A stretch of DNA of 30,594 bases from Clostridiales bacterium (lineage in GTDB: Bacteria > Bacillota > Clostridia > Christensenellales > CAG-138): assembly GCA_004557245.1 (NCBI GenBank), contig SFEL01000023.1:1-30594 (forward strand), in the 5' to 3' direction. Positions 13,748 through 21,346 of the stretch are shown here, in pieces; position 1 is the first letter of the stretch, and every line of letters begins with the position of its first letter. The translations under genes and the position numbers were made by a program. A model generated the notes under the pieces. That model searched no databases. It was not told the DNA's origin and saw only the letters and a program-made list of their open reading frames with translations.

Positions 13748-14677
13748 ATGGAACAGCGATCCGAGCTGAAATCGGCGCGTCTGTTGGAGATATACACCCG
13801 CTTGGAGCAGGGACGCACCCTGAAAAAAGCAGATCTGGCGCAGGAATTTCACGTCACGCAGCGGAGCATTCAGCGCGACGTGGAGGACTTGCGCTGTTTT
13901 CTCGCCGAGCGCCACCTGGAGCGGGAGGTCATCTACGACGGCAAGCAGCGGGGCTACCGCATGGTGTCCGGCAACCCGCGGGGGCTGACCAACAGCGAGA
14001 TTTTAGCGGTGTGCAAGATTTTGTTGGAGAGCCGCTCCCTGCCCGCCAGGGACATGGGCGGCATACTGGACAAGCTCATCGACTGCGCCGTGCCGCAGGA
14101 GAGCCAGAAGGCCGTGCGGGAGCTGGTGGCCAACGAGAAGCTGCACTACATTCCGCCCCACCACGGCCAGAGCGTGCTGGGCAGCCTGTGGGAGCTGGGG
14201 CAGGCCATCCGCAATCAGCAGGTCATTGAGATCGGGTACGAACGCATGAAGGAGCCGAAGCTGGTGCAGCGCCGGGTGCAGCCGGTGGGCATCATGTTCT
14301 CCGAGTATTACTTCTATCTGACGGCGTTTTTGGAGGACAAGACGGACTTCGACAACCCCGACGACCTGTTCCCGACCATCTACCGCATCGACCGCATCCG
14401 GTCGGTGAAGGTGCTGAACGAGCACTTCCGCGTGCCGTATGCCAAGCGGTTCGAGGAGGGCGAGTTCCGCAAGCGCGTCCAGTTTATGTACGGCGGGCGG
14501 CTGGAGCACATCCGCTTCCGCTATACCGGCCCGTCGCTGGAGGCGGTGCTGGACCGGCTCCCCACGGCGCAGGTACTCTCCGAGGACGCCGACGGCTGGC
14601 TCATCTCGGCAGAGGTGTTCGGCAAGGGCATTGATATGTGGCTGAAGAGTCAAGGGGAGTATGTGGAGAGAGCATAA
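13748..14677 (+). CDS. WYL-domain transcriptional regulator
   Basis: ATG 13748 behind GGAGG gives 309 residues. An N-terminal winged HTH spans about 8-60 (SARLLEIYTRLEQG, LAQEFHVTQRSIQRDVEDLR). The WYL domain starts near 140 (IRNQQVIEIGYERMKEPK, VQPVGIMFSEYYFYLTAFLE, then YRIDRIRSVKVL). A C-terminal WCX-like extension follows. The canonical W-Y-L tract reads YYFYLTA here. WYL proteins sense nucleic acids or nucleotide ligands and repeatedly control phage-defence loci (for example CapW and BrxR). Only 18 bp separate its stop from the HNH-membrane gene, so it probably autoregulates a three-gene operon. Its DNA is G/C-rich while the next two genes are A/T-rich. Confidence 0.9.
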   Translation: MEQRSELKSARLLEIYTRLEQGRTLKKADLAQEFHVTQRSIQRDVEDLRCFLAERHLEREVIYDGKQRGYRMVSGNPRGLTNSEILAVCKILLESRSLPARDMGGILDKLIDCAVPQESQKAVRELVANEKLHYIPPHHGQSVLGSLWELGQAIRNQQVIEIGYERMKEPKLVQRRVQPVGIMFSEYYFYLTAFLEDKTDFDNPDDLFPTIYRIDRIRSVKVLNEHFRVPYAKRFEEGEFRKRVQFMYGGRLEHIRFRYTGPSLEAVLDRLPTAQVLSEDADGWLISAEVFGKGIDMWLKSQGEYVERA

Positions 14678-14695
14678 ATCGTAAGGAGGGCAGTT

Positions 14696-16114
14696 ATGGA
14701 TATAAATCAAAAGAGTAGAGAAGAAATCTTGGCAGAGATGCATGACTACGCTGCTGGTGACGCAATTCCAACATTAACAGGCGTGGTGAGAGAATGCAAT
14801 GCTATTGTTACAAGGACGATCCTATCAGCTTTCGGACTTTCCGCGTTTGAGGATCAGACTGGTGGGAATGTAACGACCCTTCATAATTTCACAAATGGAA
14901 TTACTGCTACCGAAACCGACGCAGAGCGCTATAAGGAGTGGAGCACGCCGTATTCTGCAGAGGCAGACCGCGGGAAATATGCTGGGCAACAGAGGCTAAT
15001 ACGGAAAGAAATACTCAAGAAGAATGAAAGCATATATAGCGGTTATACCGGGGGCGCATTGCCGCGTGATGGCCGGGCTCAATTAGAACATATTGTGTCG
15101 GTTGGTGAAATTGAGTCTATGCCGCAAAACTTTCTATTCATGTCTGAACAAGATCGTGTAAAGCTGGCATATAACGAAAAAAATCTTACGATGCTGGAAA
15201 GCGCTGCCAACCAGTCAAAAGGGGATATGCCTCTGCGCGAATGGTTATCTAAAACTCGAAAAGATGGAAAGACCAATGCAGAGTATTTTGGTATCAATAC
15301 AGAACAGGCCATTGCGCTGGATGATGCGGCGAGAGAAATGATTCGCCGAAAACAGTCTGAAGCTGCATTCAAAAAACAAAGTGTTGAAGTGGCAAAAACC
15401 GGCGTGAAAGAAGGCTTTACACTGGGGGCACGAGAAGCTCTCGCTATTGTTTTGATAGAATTCAACGATGAAGCCATGATGTGCGTTTCCGACCTTATGC
15501 GCTGTTATAAAAATAAAGAACTAACACTTCCTGAAGCTGTTAGCAGGTTAAGGATCGCACTGGAAAATACAAGAAAACGAGTGATTGGCAAGTGGGACAA
15601 AGTTTTAGATGCATTTGGGACCGGCTTTTTTTCTGGATTTGTATCGAATCTCCTTACTTTTTTAATCAACACTTTTGTAACAACAGCAAAAAGCGTTGTT
15701 ATGCTGCTGCGTGAGGCAATTTATGCAGTGATCCGTGCAATAAAAGTCTTAAACAGTAAGGAGTTATCTCAGGCAGAACGCGAAAAAGCTGTTGCAGATA
15801 TTTTGTTGACAACGATGACCGTATGCCTTACGGCACTTTTGGGAGAAGCTCTTCGAGCGTACTTGAAAGACGTACCATTTGGTGATGAGATATCTCATGC
15901 GTTGTCCGGTATCACCATTGGAATAAGCGTTATTCTCATTAGTTACTATTACGAATCTATGCAGGCAGAATTGATGGCTACCACGGCGGCGATTGCCACC
16001 ACGGCGGCAGCGACGGCAGATGCGAGGGCGGCAAAAATTGTTACACCGGCTATGCGCATCACGCAAGCGGAGATGCGTAGAAGATCGGAAAAACTCGAAA
16101 AAATGAAGTATTAG
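14696..16114 (+). CDS. HNH-nuclease-like protein with C-terminal membrane segments
   Basis: A 472-residue protein behind AAGGAGG (14683-14689). Residues about 127-180 resemble an HNH beta-beta-alpha-metal motif: QLEHIVS with His132, then NEKNLTMLESAANQSKGD with Asn163, Asn172 and Lys175, much as in the HNH domain of Cas9 or McrA-type enzymes. A charged helical linker follows. Hydrophobic stretches are at about 308-330 (FFSGFVSNLLTFLINTFV), 366-386 (ILLTTMTVCLTALLGEAL) and 401-419 (GITIGISVILISYYY). The tail is Ala/Thr-rich then basic. The architecture suggests a membrane-tethered nuclease effector. The first zinc-type CxxC pair of classical HNH is absent, so activity is not assured. Confidence 0.65.
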   Translation: MDINQKSREEILAEMHDYAAGDAIPTLTGVVRECNAIVTRTILSAFGLSAFEDQTGGNVTTLHNFTNGITATETDAERYKEWSTPYSAEADRGKYAGQQRLIRKEILKKNESIYSGYTGGALPRDGRAQLEHIVSVGEIESMPQNFLFMSEQDRVKLAYNEKNLTMLESAANQSKGDMPLREWLSKTRKDGKTNAEYFGINTEQAIALDDAAREMIRRKQSEAAFKKQSVEVAKTGVKEGFTLGAREALAIVLIEFNDEAMMCVSDLMRCYKNKELTLPEAVSRLRIALENTRKRVIGKWDKVLDAFGTGFFSGFVSNLLTFLINTFVTTAKSVVMLLREAIYAVIRAIKVLNSKELSQAEREKAVADILLTTMTVCLTALLGEALRAYLKDVPFGDEISHALSGITIGISVILISYYYESMQAELMATTAAIATTAAATADARAAKIVTPAMRITQAEMRRRSEKLEKMKY

Positions 16115-16129
16115 GGGAGTAATATTGAT

Positions 16130-17969
16130 ATGAATACAGATACACTATCTATTATACCTACTGCTACAGGTCTATGCAGATGGAGATTGCGAATTATCTG
16201 AGGAGAATGAGGCTGTATTTCAGGAATACAATAGGGCTGTTGCTGATGGCTTGGAAAAGGCGAGCGGGAGATTGACGAAAGAACAGTTGCGCTGTGTGGA
16301 AAAGCCCGATGTTTTATACCGCTGCATCTTAGAACAACACGTCGTAATAAGCGGTGAAACATGCGAAGATGGGATTCCAAACAACTTGAAGATTTATCTC
16401 GACGAATTGAACCTTGGACCTGCAAAGCGCCGAGAAATTCAGGAAACTGTTCAGCGAGAATTAAACACTTATGGGCGGACATACTTCTGCACAAAATACA
16501 ATTCAGCATCGATAGAATGGGAATGGAGTGGAGATGCTCCTGAATTTCTCGAGGTGTCATCGGATGAACCTACTATTGATTCCAACGCTACTGTCCCTGA
16601 AGCTCAAGAAATAACCATTGACAGTATTGTGCACATCTCCGAGGGGCAAGTTCAGGTATATCGAAATGCGATTGTACACATGGGTGCACGAATTCTTTGT
16701 GAGGGCGAATTACGATTTGAAAACTGTGAAATTCACTACAATGAATCTGCCGGCGCTGATGAGATTAAGGTTGAAAAAACTGGCAGTCTGTCAATGCAGT
16801 GTTGCACCGTAGTGTGCCATGGTTGTGATACGCATCCGTTTATTGATGCGTCGATGTCAAGTGCAGTAGTAACTTTCACAAAATGCAAGTTTATAAACTG
16901 TTGCTACTATGTGCGAGCGCAATCTTCGCTGTTTAAGACTTGTCGAATTATTAAGCCGGGAAGTGGCTTTTTAAGGCCATCTTTCCCTCACGGAAGTGGC
17001 CTATTTGATACCTGCCAAATAGGATTAGGTGATTTGCCTAGCTCCATAGCCGGGATTAAATATGATCCCATATTCGAGGAAACCGGTATAGAATTATTGA
17101 AATGCCACATACAGGGCGTGTATTCAGAAAGTGCGGTGCCAAACCTAATAGAGGCAGAGACGCTTTCAATAAAACATTGCGGGTTTGAAAATATAAACGC
17201 TGGCATTATTTTTTATGATTTAAAGGCCGAAAGATCTACATTTATAGAGTGTGTTCCTGTCGCTGGAAGCTTTTTGTGCACAGGCATGGGCGGCGGGAAG
17301 ATTGAAGATTGTCGATTTGATGAATGCTCCCATATTCTACATAAAGGAGGAGAAAAAAAGTTGGAAATCCGTGCATGTCAGTTTAACAAATGCTGGAACC
17401 ATATAGTTATGGCCAATTGCGGGAGCAACATCTCTGTCACTTCATGTGATTTTAATGATTGGCATGCCAACATGAATGTGCTACATAAAGAATCATTCTT
17501 TGAAACCCAAAAAAATAGGCGAAGCGATTCTATGCTTAATCTTTCGCGTACTGCCTCAAAGAAAGATTTTCCAAACATTATATCTATGTGCACTTTTCGA
17601 AATGCTGACTGCATGTCATGTTACCTTGTAAGAAGCAGCATAATTGGAAAGCCGTGCGGGATCGTTACAGAAGTATCGGATTGTAATTTTATTAACTGCA
17701 CAACAGCACGAGCAGATATGAACCTGTTCAATACATTTGATCACTATTACGCAAAACCTTTTAACAAACGACGCGAGGTGAAGGTAATCAATATCCTGCA
17801 AGGCTGTCGCGGATTAGATTGTACTAAGCAAAGAATGTATGCATCCGATAACGATTCTGCAGTTTCGCTCCTTACGATGGTCGGTGGCGAACCTATTGGT
17901 GCACCCCTTGAGGCCAGTGAAGATACAGCAATTGGGGCAAATCTATCTGAAACGACAAAGATGTTGTAG
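16130..17969 (+). CDS. Cysteine-rich right-handed beta-helix protein, 5' frameshift suspected
   Basis: At least 13 turns repeat a C-x-[FIV]-x-x-C/hydrophobic pattern: CEIHY, CTVVCHG, CKFINC, CRIIKPG, CQIGLGD, CHIQGVY, CGFENI, CRFDEC, CQFNKC, CDFNDW, CTFRNADC, CNFINC. This is a pectate-lyase-like parallel beta-helix without lyase residues. The long frame lacks any ATG or GTG start before a TTG at 16251, which has no ribosome-binding site. However, coding-like sequence (YADGDCELSEENEAVFQEYN) continues upstream to about 16170. An ATG at 16130 behind GGGGAG begins MNTDTLSIIPTAT in another frame. One extra base near 16165-16170 would join them. The gene lies 15 bp after the HNH gene. Confidence 0.6.
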
Positions 17970-18017
17970 AAAAGCAGGGTCGCAGAAAGCGGACGATATT
18001 AAAACGCCAAACTCTAC

Positions 18018-18048
18018 AAAGGGAGGGAGCTTCAAGCTCCCTCCCTTT
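18018..18048. terminator. Strong hairpin between convergent genes
   Basis: AAAGGGAGGGAGCTT and its complement AAGCTCCCTCCCTTT face each other across a 1-nt loop centre (the helix closes on TTCAAG in practice). It lies between the convergent beta-helix and mini-PolC genes and should stop both. Confidence 0.8.
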
Positions 18049-18058
18049 GTCCCTCTAT

Positions 18059-19054
18059 TCATCTCTCCCCCTCGAACATCATCCTCCCCACGCAATCTCC
18101 CTTGCGCGGCAGATAGCGGATGTGCTTCATGCTCTCAATGTAGTGCGCCGGGACGCGCAGCTGCTTGCGCAGGTAGTTCTCGATCAGCTTGGGCATCCCC
18201 TGCGCGGCGTACTTACCCTTCCGCACGTCCTCCGAGATTGCCCACGGCAAGCCGTTCTCCCTGCGCTGCTTGGGCGGCGTATGCTGCCGCAGTAGCTCGT
18301 ACACATCCTCCCGGAACGTGAGGACATCCTCAAACGCCATGCGCCCACGCTCCACAGCGTCCCTCTCCGCACTCGTCCATGCGTCAGAGGCCAACCGCAG
18401 CCCCATGCCCTTGATACGCCGGTACGCCGTGTGCAGCGGCGGCACATCGGACGGCAGCGGATCGAGCCGGTCGGTGGGGTACAGAACGCGCACCTCGAAC
18501 ATACCCTGTACGCCCTCTGGCAGCGTGAGCCGCAGCCCCATGACCTCCGCATCGCTGTACGGCTCGGTATCGGTCTGGCAGTCCCGCTGCGCCCAGTAGT
18601 CCCGCAGCCACGCGCACACCGGCGCGAACCGCTCCTGCGGCACTTGCAGGGACACAACGCTTTCGCCGATCAGCGACCGGCTTCGCAGGTTATGACCGTC
18701 CGCCGCCATCGGTGCGCCGCATTCGGGGCAGGCAAGGTCGGGCAGATCCCAGCCGTCATCCGCGTGAGCATCGAAGCTCAGGCGGTGGCAGCTGGGGCAA
18801 TGGTAGTGGGGCGACAGCGGGTTCACCGGCGTCGCGCCCAGCAGGTGTGCCAGCAGCGAGTCGTTGGTGCAGCCCAGCACCAGCACGCTGTCCTCCCCGA
18901 ACGCCCGCCGCAGCGCTGCGGTGCAATGCCACATGGGCAGCAGCGGCCCGCCCCGCGTCAGCCGCTGCTCCTCCAGCAGTCGTCCGTAGACGGGGAACGC
19001 CCCCGCGCCGTAATGCTCCTCCGTCAGCCGTAACAGAAAATCCTTCGTCATCAT
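18059..19054 (-). CDS. Palm-less mini PolC-like protein
   Basis: ATG 19054 (GGAGGG upstream) gives 331 residues. Residues about 40-130 match the PolC region around its zinc module: FGEDSVLVLGCTNDSLLAHL, NPLSPHYHCPSC, DLPDLACPECGAPMAADGHN (Cys pairs at about 86/89 and 108/111). The C-terminal third matches the PolC fingers: FEDVLTFREDVYELL, ISEDVRKGKYAAQGM, HYIESMKHIRYLPRKGD. Where PolC has its catalytic PDIDLNF, this protein reads SVVSLQVPQER, and the intervening palm is missing. It cannot polymerise DNA. It could bind DNA, compete with or recruit replisome parts, or be a phage/replication sensor. P3 lies upstream and carries the element-wide operator. Confidence 0.75.
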   Translation of the reverse strand: MMTKDFLLRLTEEHYGAGAFPVYGRLLEEQRLTRGGPLLPMWHCTAALRRAFGEDSVLVLGCTNDSLLAHLLGATPVNPLSPHYHCPSCHRLSFDAHADDGWDLPDLACPECGAPMAADGHNLRSRSLIGESVVSLQVPQERFAPVCAWLRDYWAQRDCQTDTEPYSDAEVMGLRLTLPEGVQGMFEVRVLYPTDRLDPLPSDVPPLHTAYRRIKGMGLRLASDAWTSAERDAVERGRMAFEDVLTFREDVYELLRQHTPPKQRRENGLPWAISEDVRKGKYAAQGMPKLIENYLRKQLRVPAHYIESMKHIRYLPRKGDCVGRMMFEGER

Positions 19055-19084
19055 ATGCCCTCCTTGTCCGTTGTGGTAAAAACT

Positions 19085-19117
19085 ATTATAGCACATTGCG
19101 TGGACAGGGAGTGTCAC
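19085..19117 (-). promoter_or_regulatory. Promoter/operator P3 of mini-PolC
   Basis: Leftward strand: GTGACA, 6 nt, GTCC, 11 nt, TATAAT, then 30 bp to the mini-PolC start. Spacing is identical to P1 and P2. Confidence 0.65.
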
Positions 19118-19130
19118 AGTGATGAAAAAG

Positions 19131-19298
19131 TCAGTTCATGTTGGCCTTCAAGAACTCATTTAAGTACTCTTTGCTCACCCTCCATTCTCTTCCGATCTTC
19201 AGCGCAGGTATCAGCTGTTGTGCGATCATCTTCCTTACCTGCTGCTTCGTGGTTTTCAGCAGCGCGGCGGTTTCCGCTACTGTCAAAAGCTCTGTCAT
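19131..19298 (-). CDS. Excisionase-like helix-turn-helix micro-protein
   Basis: A 55-residue protein: MTELLTVAETAALLKTT, then QVRKMIAQQLIPALKIGREW and RVSKEYLNEFLKANMN. This is the MerR/excisionase winged-helix pattern (two-helix HTH, K-I-G-x-x-W-R-V wing, final helix). The ATG overlaps the stop of the upstream small gene (ATGA), so it is translated by coupling; its own ribosome-binding site is weak. It differs from the two integrase-linked excisionases and may be a plain transcription factor. Confidence 0.75.
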   Translation of the reverse strand: MTELLTVAETAALLKTTKQQVRKMIAQQLIPALKIGREWRVSKEYLNEFLKANMN

Positions 19299-19537
19299 GC
19301 CCACGGATCGTCATCCTTTCCATTAGAGCCAGGTCTGCCCTCCTTGTATAAAAAATTATGCAGACGGCGCAGGTCATAGCGGCTCAATCCCCAGTCGCCG
19401 ATCTCATTGCGCTGCGGGTTGATGTCGTATTTTTTGCAACTCTGCTTCAAGGTTTCTTTATCCATTTTCAGCAGATTGCAAACGCTTTTCAGTGTGTAGA
19501 ACTCTTCCAAATCGTTATAGCAAATATAGGGTATCAT
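19295..19537 (-). CDS. Small probable DNA-binding protein
   Basis: An 80-residue protein behind AAGGAGG (complement of 19548-19554). The sequence FYTLKSVCNLLKMDKETLKQ followed by YDINPQRNEIGDWGLSRYDL and RRLHNFLYKEGR has the helix-helix-wing-helix rhythm of a MerR-like reader domain, as does the downstream micro-protein. No other motif is present. The pair lies just inside the right end of E1 and reads away from the core, where directionality factors are often found. Confidence 0.6.
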   Translation of the reverse strand: MIPYICYNDLEEFYTLKSVCNLLKMDKETLKQSCKKYDINPQRNEIGDWGLSRYDLRRLHNFLYKEGRPGSNGKDDDPWA

Positions 19538-19870
19538 AATGAATTACCTCCTTCTGGCGTGAGATAAGATTTACGCTTGTCGGCATATCCCGCCGTGCGC
19601 AGCTCACGCCTGATTATAACAATGTTAGGTAATTCACTTTATAATTGCGCAAAACGCTGACAATGCGGAATAAAACAGTTGCAAATCCACGGGCAGGAGC
19701 ACATGATTTCGCTATCAAATTTTCAGGAAAAGTTTTCCCTTATTTTTTCCCTTGAAGGAGAAAAAGCGTCCCAGAAGCAATAACACAGGTAAGCACCAGA
19801 AGTGGCTGTATTCCGCATATTAAGCACCCGAATCGTAACAAATGCGCCATGGCAATACATATCTCGAGCA
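19538..19870. promoter_or_regulatory. Right-end non-coding region of E1
   Basis: This gap of about 330 bp has no credible gene. It holds the upstream region of the small-protein pair, an A/T-rich stretch (TTTATAATTGCGC near 19638), the arm-type repeat at 19733-19753, and then the tRNA-derived core. It presumably contains the integrase and excisionase binding sites of the right end. Confidence 0.5.
19733..19753 (+). repeat. Arm-type tandem repeat D (E1 right end)
   Basis: Two CCCTT units spaced by TATTTTTT (TTTTCCCTTATTTTTTCCC, then TT) match the repeat in module A at 227-247 base for base. It lies 117 bp before the core at 19871; repeat E lies 116 bp before the core at 26057. Confidence 0.65.
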
Positions 19871-19894
19871 ATTCAAATCCGGGTGTCACCTCCA
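19871..19894 (+). repeat. tRNA-Cys-like 3' fragment, E1/E2 junction
   Basis: ATTCAAATCCGGG followed by TGTCACC, T and CCA reads as T-loop, 3' T-stem, acceptor strand, discriminator U73 and CCA of a tRNA. U73 and the acceptor sequence fit tRNA-Cys. No matching 5' part (GGTGACA) is found upstream, so it is only a fragment left by integration. It is identical over 24 bp to 26057-26080. Confidence 0.8.
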
Positions 19895-19898
19895 ACCA

Positions 19899-19974
19899 AA
19901 GCTCTCGAAACGCCTGTGTTTCGGGAGCTTTTTTATGCCCAAAAACAGGTTTTAGCCTTATTTTTAGCCTTATT
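19899..19974 (+). repeat. Element left-end module C (E2)
   Basis: AAGCTCTCGAAAC (19899-19911) pairs with GTTTCGGGAGCTT (19918-19930), followed by TTTT, then ATGCCCAAAAACAGG, and the tandem repeat TTTTAGCCTTATTTTTAGCC and TTATT (19950-19974). The order and spacing match modules A and B although the stem sequence differs. It lies within the 83 bp between the core and the integrase stop. Confidence 0.65.
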
Positions 19975-19977
19975 GGG

Positions 19978-21067
19978 TCAACCGGCGGAAACTGTACGGA
20001 TAAAACGCTCCATGCGGTCGGCACTTTCGCGCTTCATCTGGTCAGTCACATGGCCGTATACGTCCAGCGTAAAGGCCGCTGTGGCGTGACCCAGATTCAG
20101 GTCGTGGAAACGGGCATTGGGACAACCGATGGCCGCAACAATGCGCTTGTACTCACGATAGACTGTCGGCTTTGTCAGGTGCGTCCCGAACTCGTTGGTA
20201 AAGACCAGACCCTCCGGATTTTGCCAGTCACTGCCCAACAGAAGCTTCTGCTGCATTTGCCATCGGCGCTGCTGCTGCAACCGGGCAAGGACAGTCTGTG
20301 CCACGGCGATGGTACGGCTTCGGCCATTCTTCGGAGAAACAAGCTCATAGCCCTTGCTCCCCTTGTCTTGATGCAGCTGCATTTGCTTTTCCACAGAGAT
20401 GATACCTGTATGAAAGTTGATGCAGTCCCACGTCAATCCCAATACCTCGCCCTCCCGCATACCGGTGAACAGCGTCAGGACAAACAGTGTTTCAAAGCGG
20501 TTTCCCTGTATAGCGGTCAGAAATGCGGTGATCTGCGCGTCATCAAAGGGTTTGATCTTCTTGCGCTCTATCCGCGGCAGGATGCAGGCATCGGCAGGGT
20601 TGTATCGCAGATAGCCGATCAGCACCGCTTGTTGAAGCGCTTTGTGGAGAACGCCGTGGACATTCTTCACCGTTTTCGCGGAAAGACCTTCCGGATTCTG
20701 CTCGGACGGCTCTCCCATCGCGTTGTAAAAGGCCTGTATCATCGGTACGTTCAATGCCTCCAACCGCACCGCACCCAACGCTGGCAGAATGTGCAGCCTG
20801 ATATCGGATTTATAGATGTGTGCCGTTCTTGGCTTCACGCCGCCCAAGTAGGTCTTTGACCATATCTCCAGCCATTGTGCCAATGTCAGCTTGCACGGCG
20901 CATGATACACACCGTTGTCGATATCCAGCGTTACCTGCTTCAGCTTGGTCAAAACCCTCTGTGTAGCGGCCCTGCCAGTAGGTATAGGTCTTTCCGTTCC
21001 TTGTTGTTGTGATTTTTCTGATAGAACCGGCGCCGCCGGCTCCTTTTCCTGTTTTTGTACGCGGCAT
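19978..21067 (-). pseudogene. Inactivated E2 integrase (tyrosine recombinase)
   Basis: The true start is ATG 21067 (GGAG 5 bp upstream), giving MPRTKTGKGAGGAGSIRK and TYTYWQGRYTEGFD, the arm-binding domain. After that the frame must change: the rest, starting KLKQVTLDIDNGVYHAPC, is in another frame. Compared with the E1 integrase, about 21 codons are missing at the switch near 20948, equal to a deletion of about 62 nt. A second, in-frame loss of 20 codons at about 20097 turns HDLRHSYA...GNLGHA into HDLNLGHA and removes the catalytic Arg of the HxxR box. The first Arg (GMREGE), LGHA and LDVYGH remain. It cannot be functional. Confidence 0.88.
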
Positions 21068-21157
21068 ATACGCTCCTTTCCGCCGCGCGGAATGTACCAC
21101 CTCCATGATATATCCCGCGCGGCTGTTGTGCAAGTTTTATTTCCGCGACGAAAAGGT

Positions 21158-21346
21158 TTACTTCCGCAGGAACTCCAGCAAAGCCTCTCTCGGAATGCGT
21201 ATCTGCCTACCGATACGGACACTCCGTATCTGTCCGCTGCGGATCAGCTCATAGGCGGTGTTGCGGCCAATGCCGAGAATGGGCATCAAATCCTCCACCC
21301 GCAGTGTCACGGGCAACTCATGCAGGTCGCGGTACTTATTCTCCAC
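21158..21346 (-). CDS. xis: Excisionase family DNA-binding protein of E2
   Basis: A 62-residue winged-helix protein from GTG 21346, with GGAGG 8 bp upstream. Residues read LRVEDLMPILGIGRNTAYEL, IRSGQIRSVRIGRQIRIPRE, ALLEFLRK. It differs from the E1 excisionase mainly at the N-terminus. The gene overlaps the end of the XerC/D-like recombinase by 11 bp, so the two are coupled, and it lies 90 bp upstream of the dead integrase. It may still act on E1 or E2 ends because the recognition half is so similar. Confidence 0.9.
   Translation of the reverse strand: MENKYRDLHELPVTLRVEDLMPILGIGRNTAYELIRSGQIRSVRIGRQIRIPREALLEFLRK

Larger units (their letters stand above)
168..19894. mobile_element. Integrative element E1, about 19.7 kb
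   Basis: The right boundary is the tRNA-Cys-like 24-bp core at 19871-19894, with an inward tandem CCCTTA repeat (19733-19753) 117 bp before it. The left boundary is inferred from the end module at 168-248, which matches the modules right of the cores at 19894 and 26080 in hairpin placement and repeat distance. E1 encodes an intact tyrosine integrase and excisionase near its left end, a helicase-like pair, a toxin pair and several cargo operons. I see no relaxase, coupling protein or type IV secretion gene, so it is not self-conjugative by what is visible. The left end lacks the tRNA fragment expected at the junction, so the exact left base is uncertain. Confidence 0.6.

Noticed and set aside
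16251..17969. TTG 16251 as the natural start of the beta-helix protein
   Set aside because: No ribosome-binding site, and coding-like sequence continues upstream in the same frame; a frameshifted start at 16130 explains the data better.
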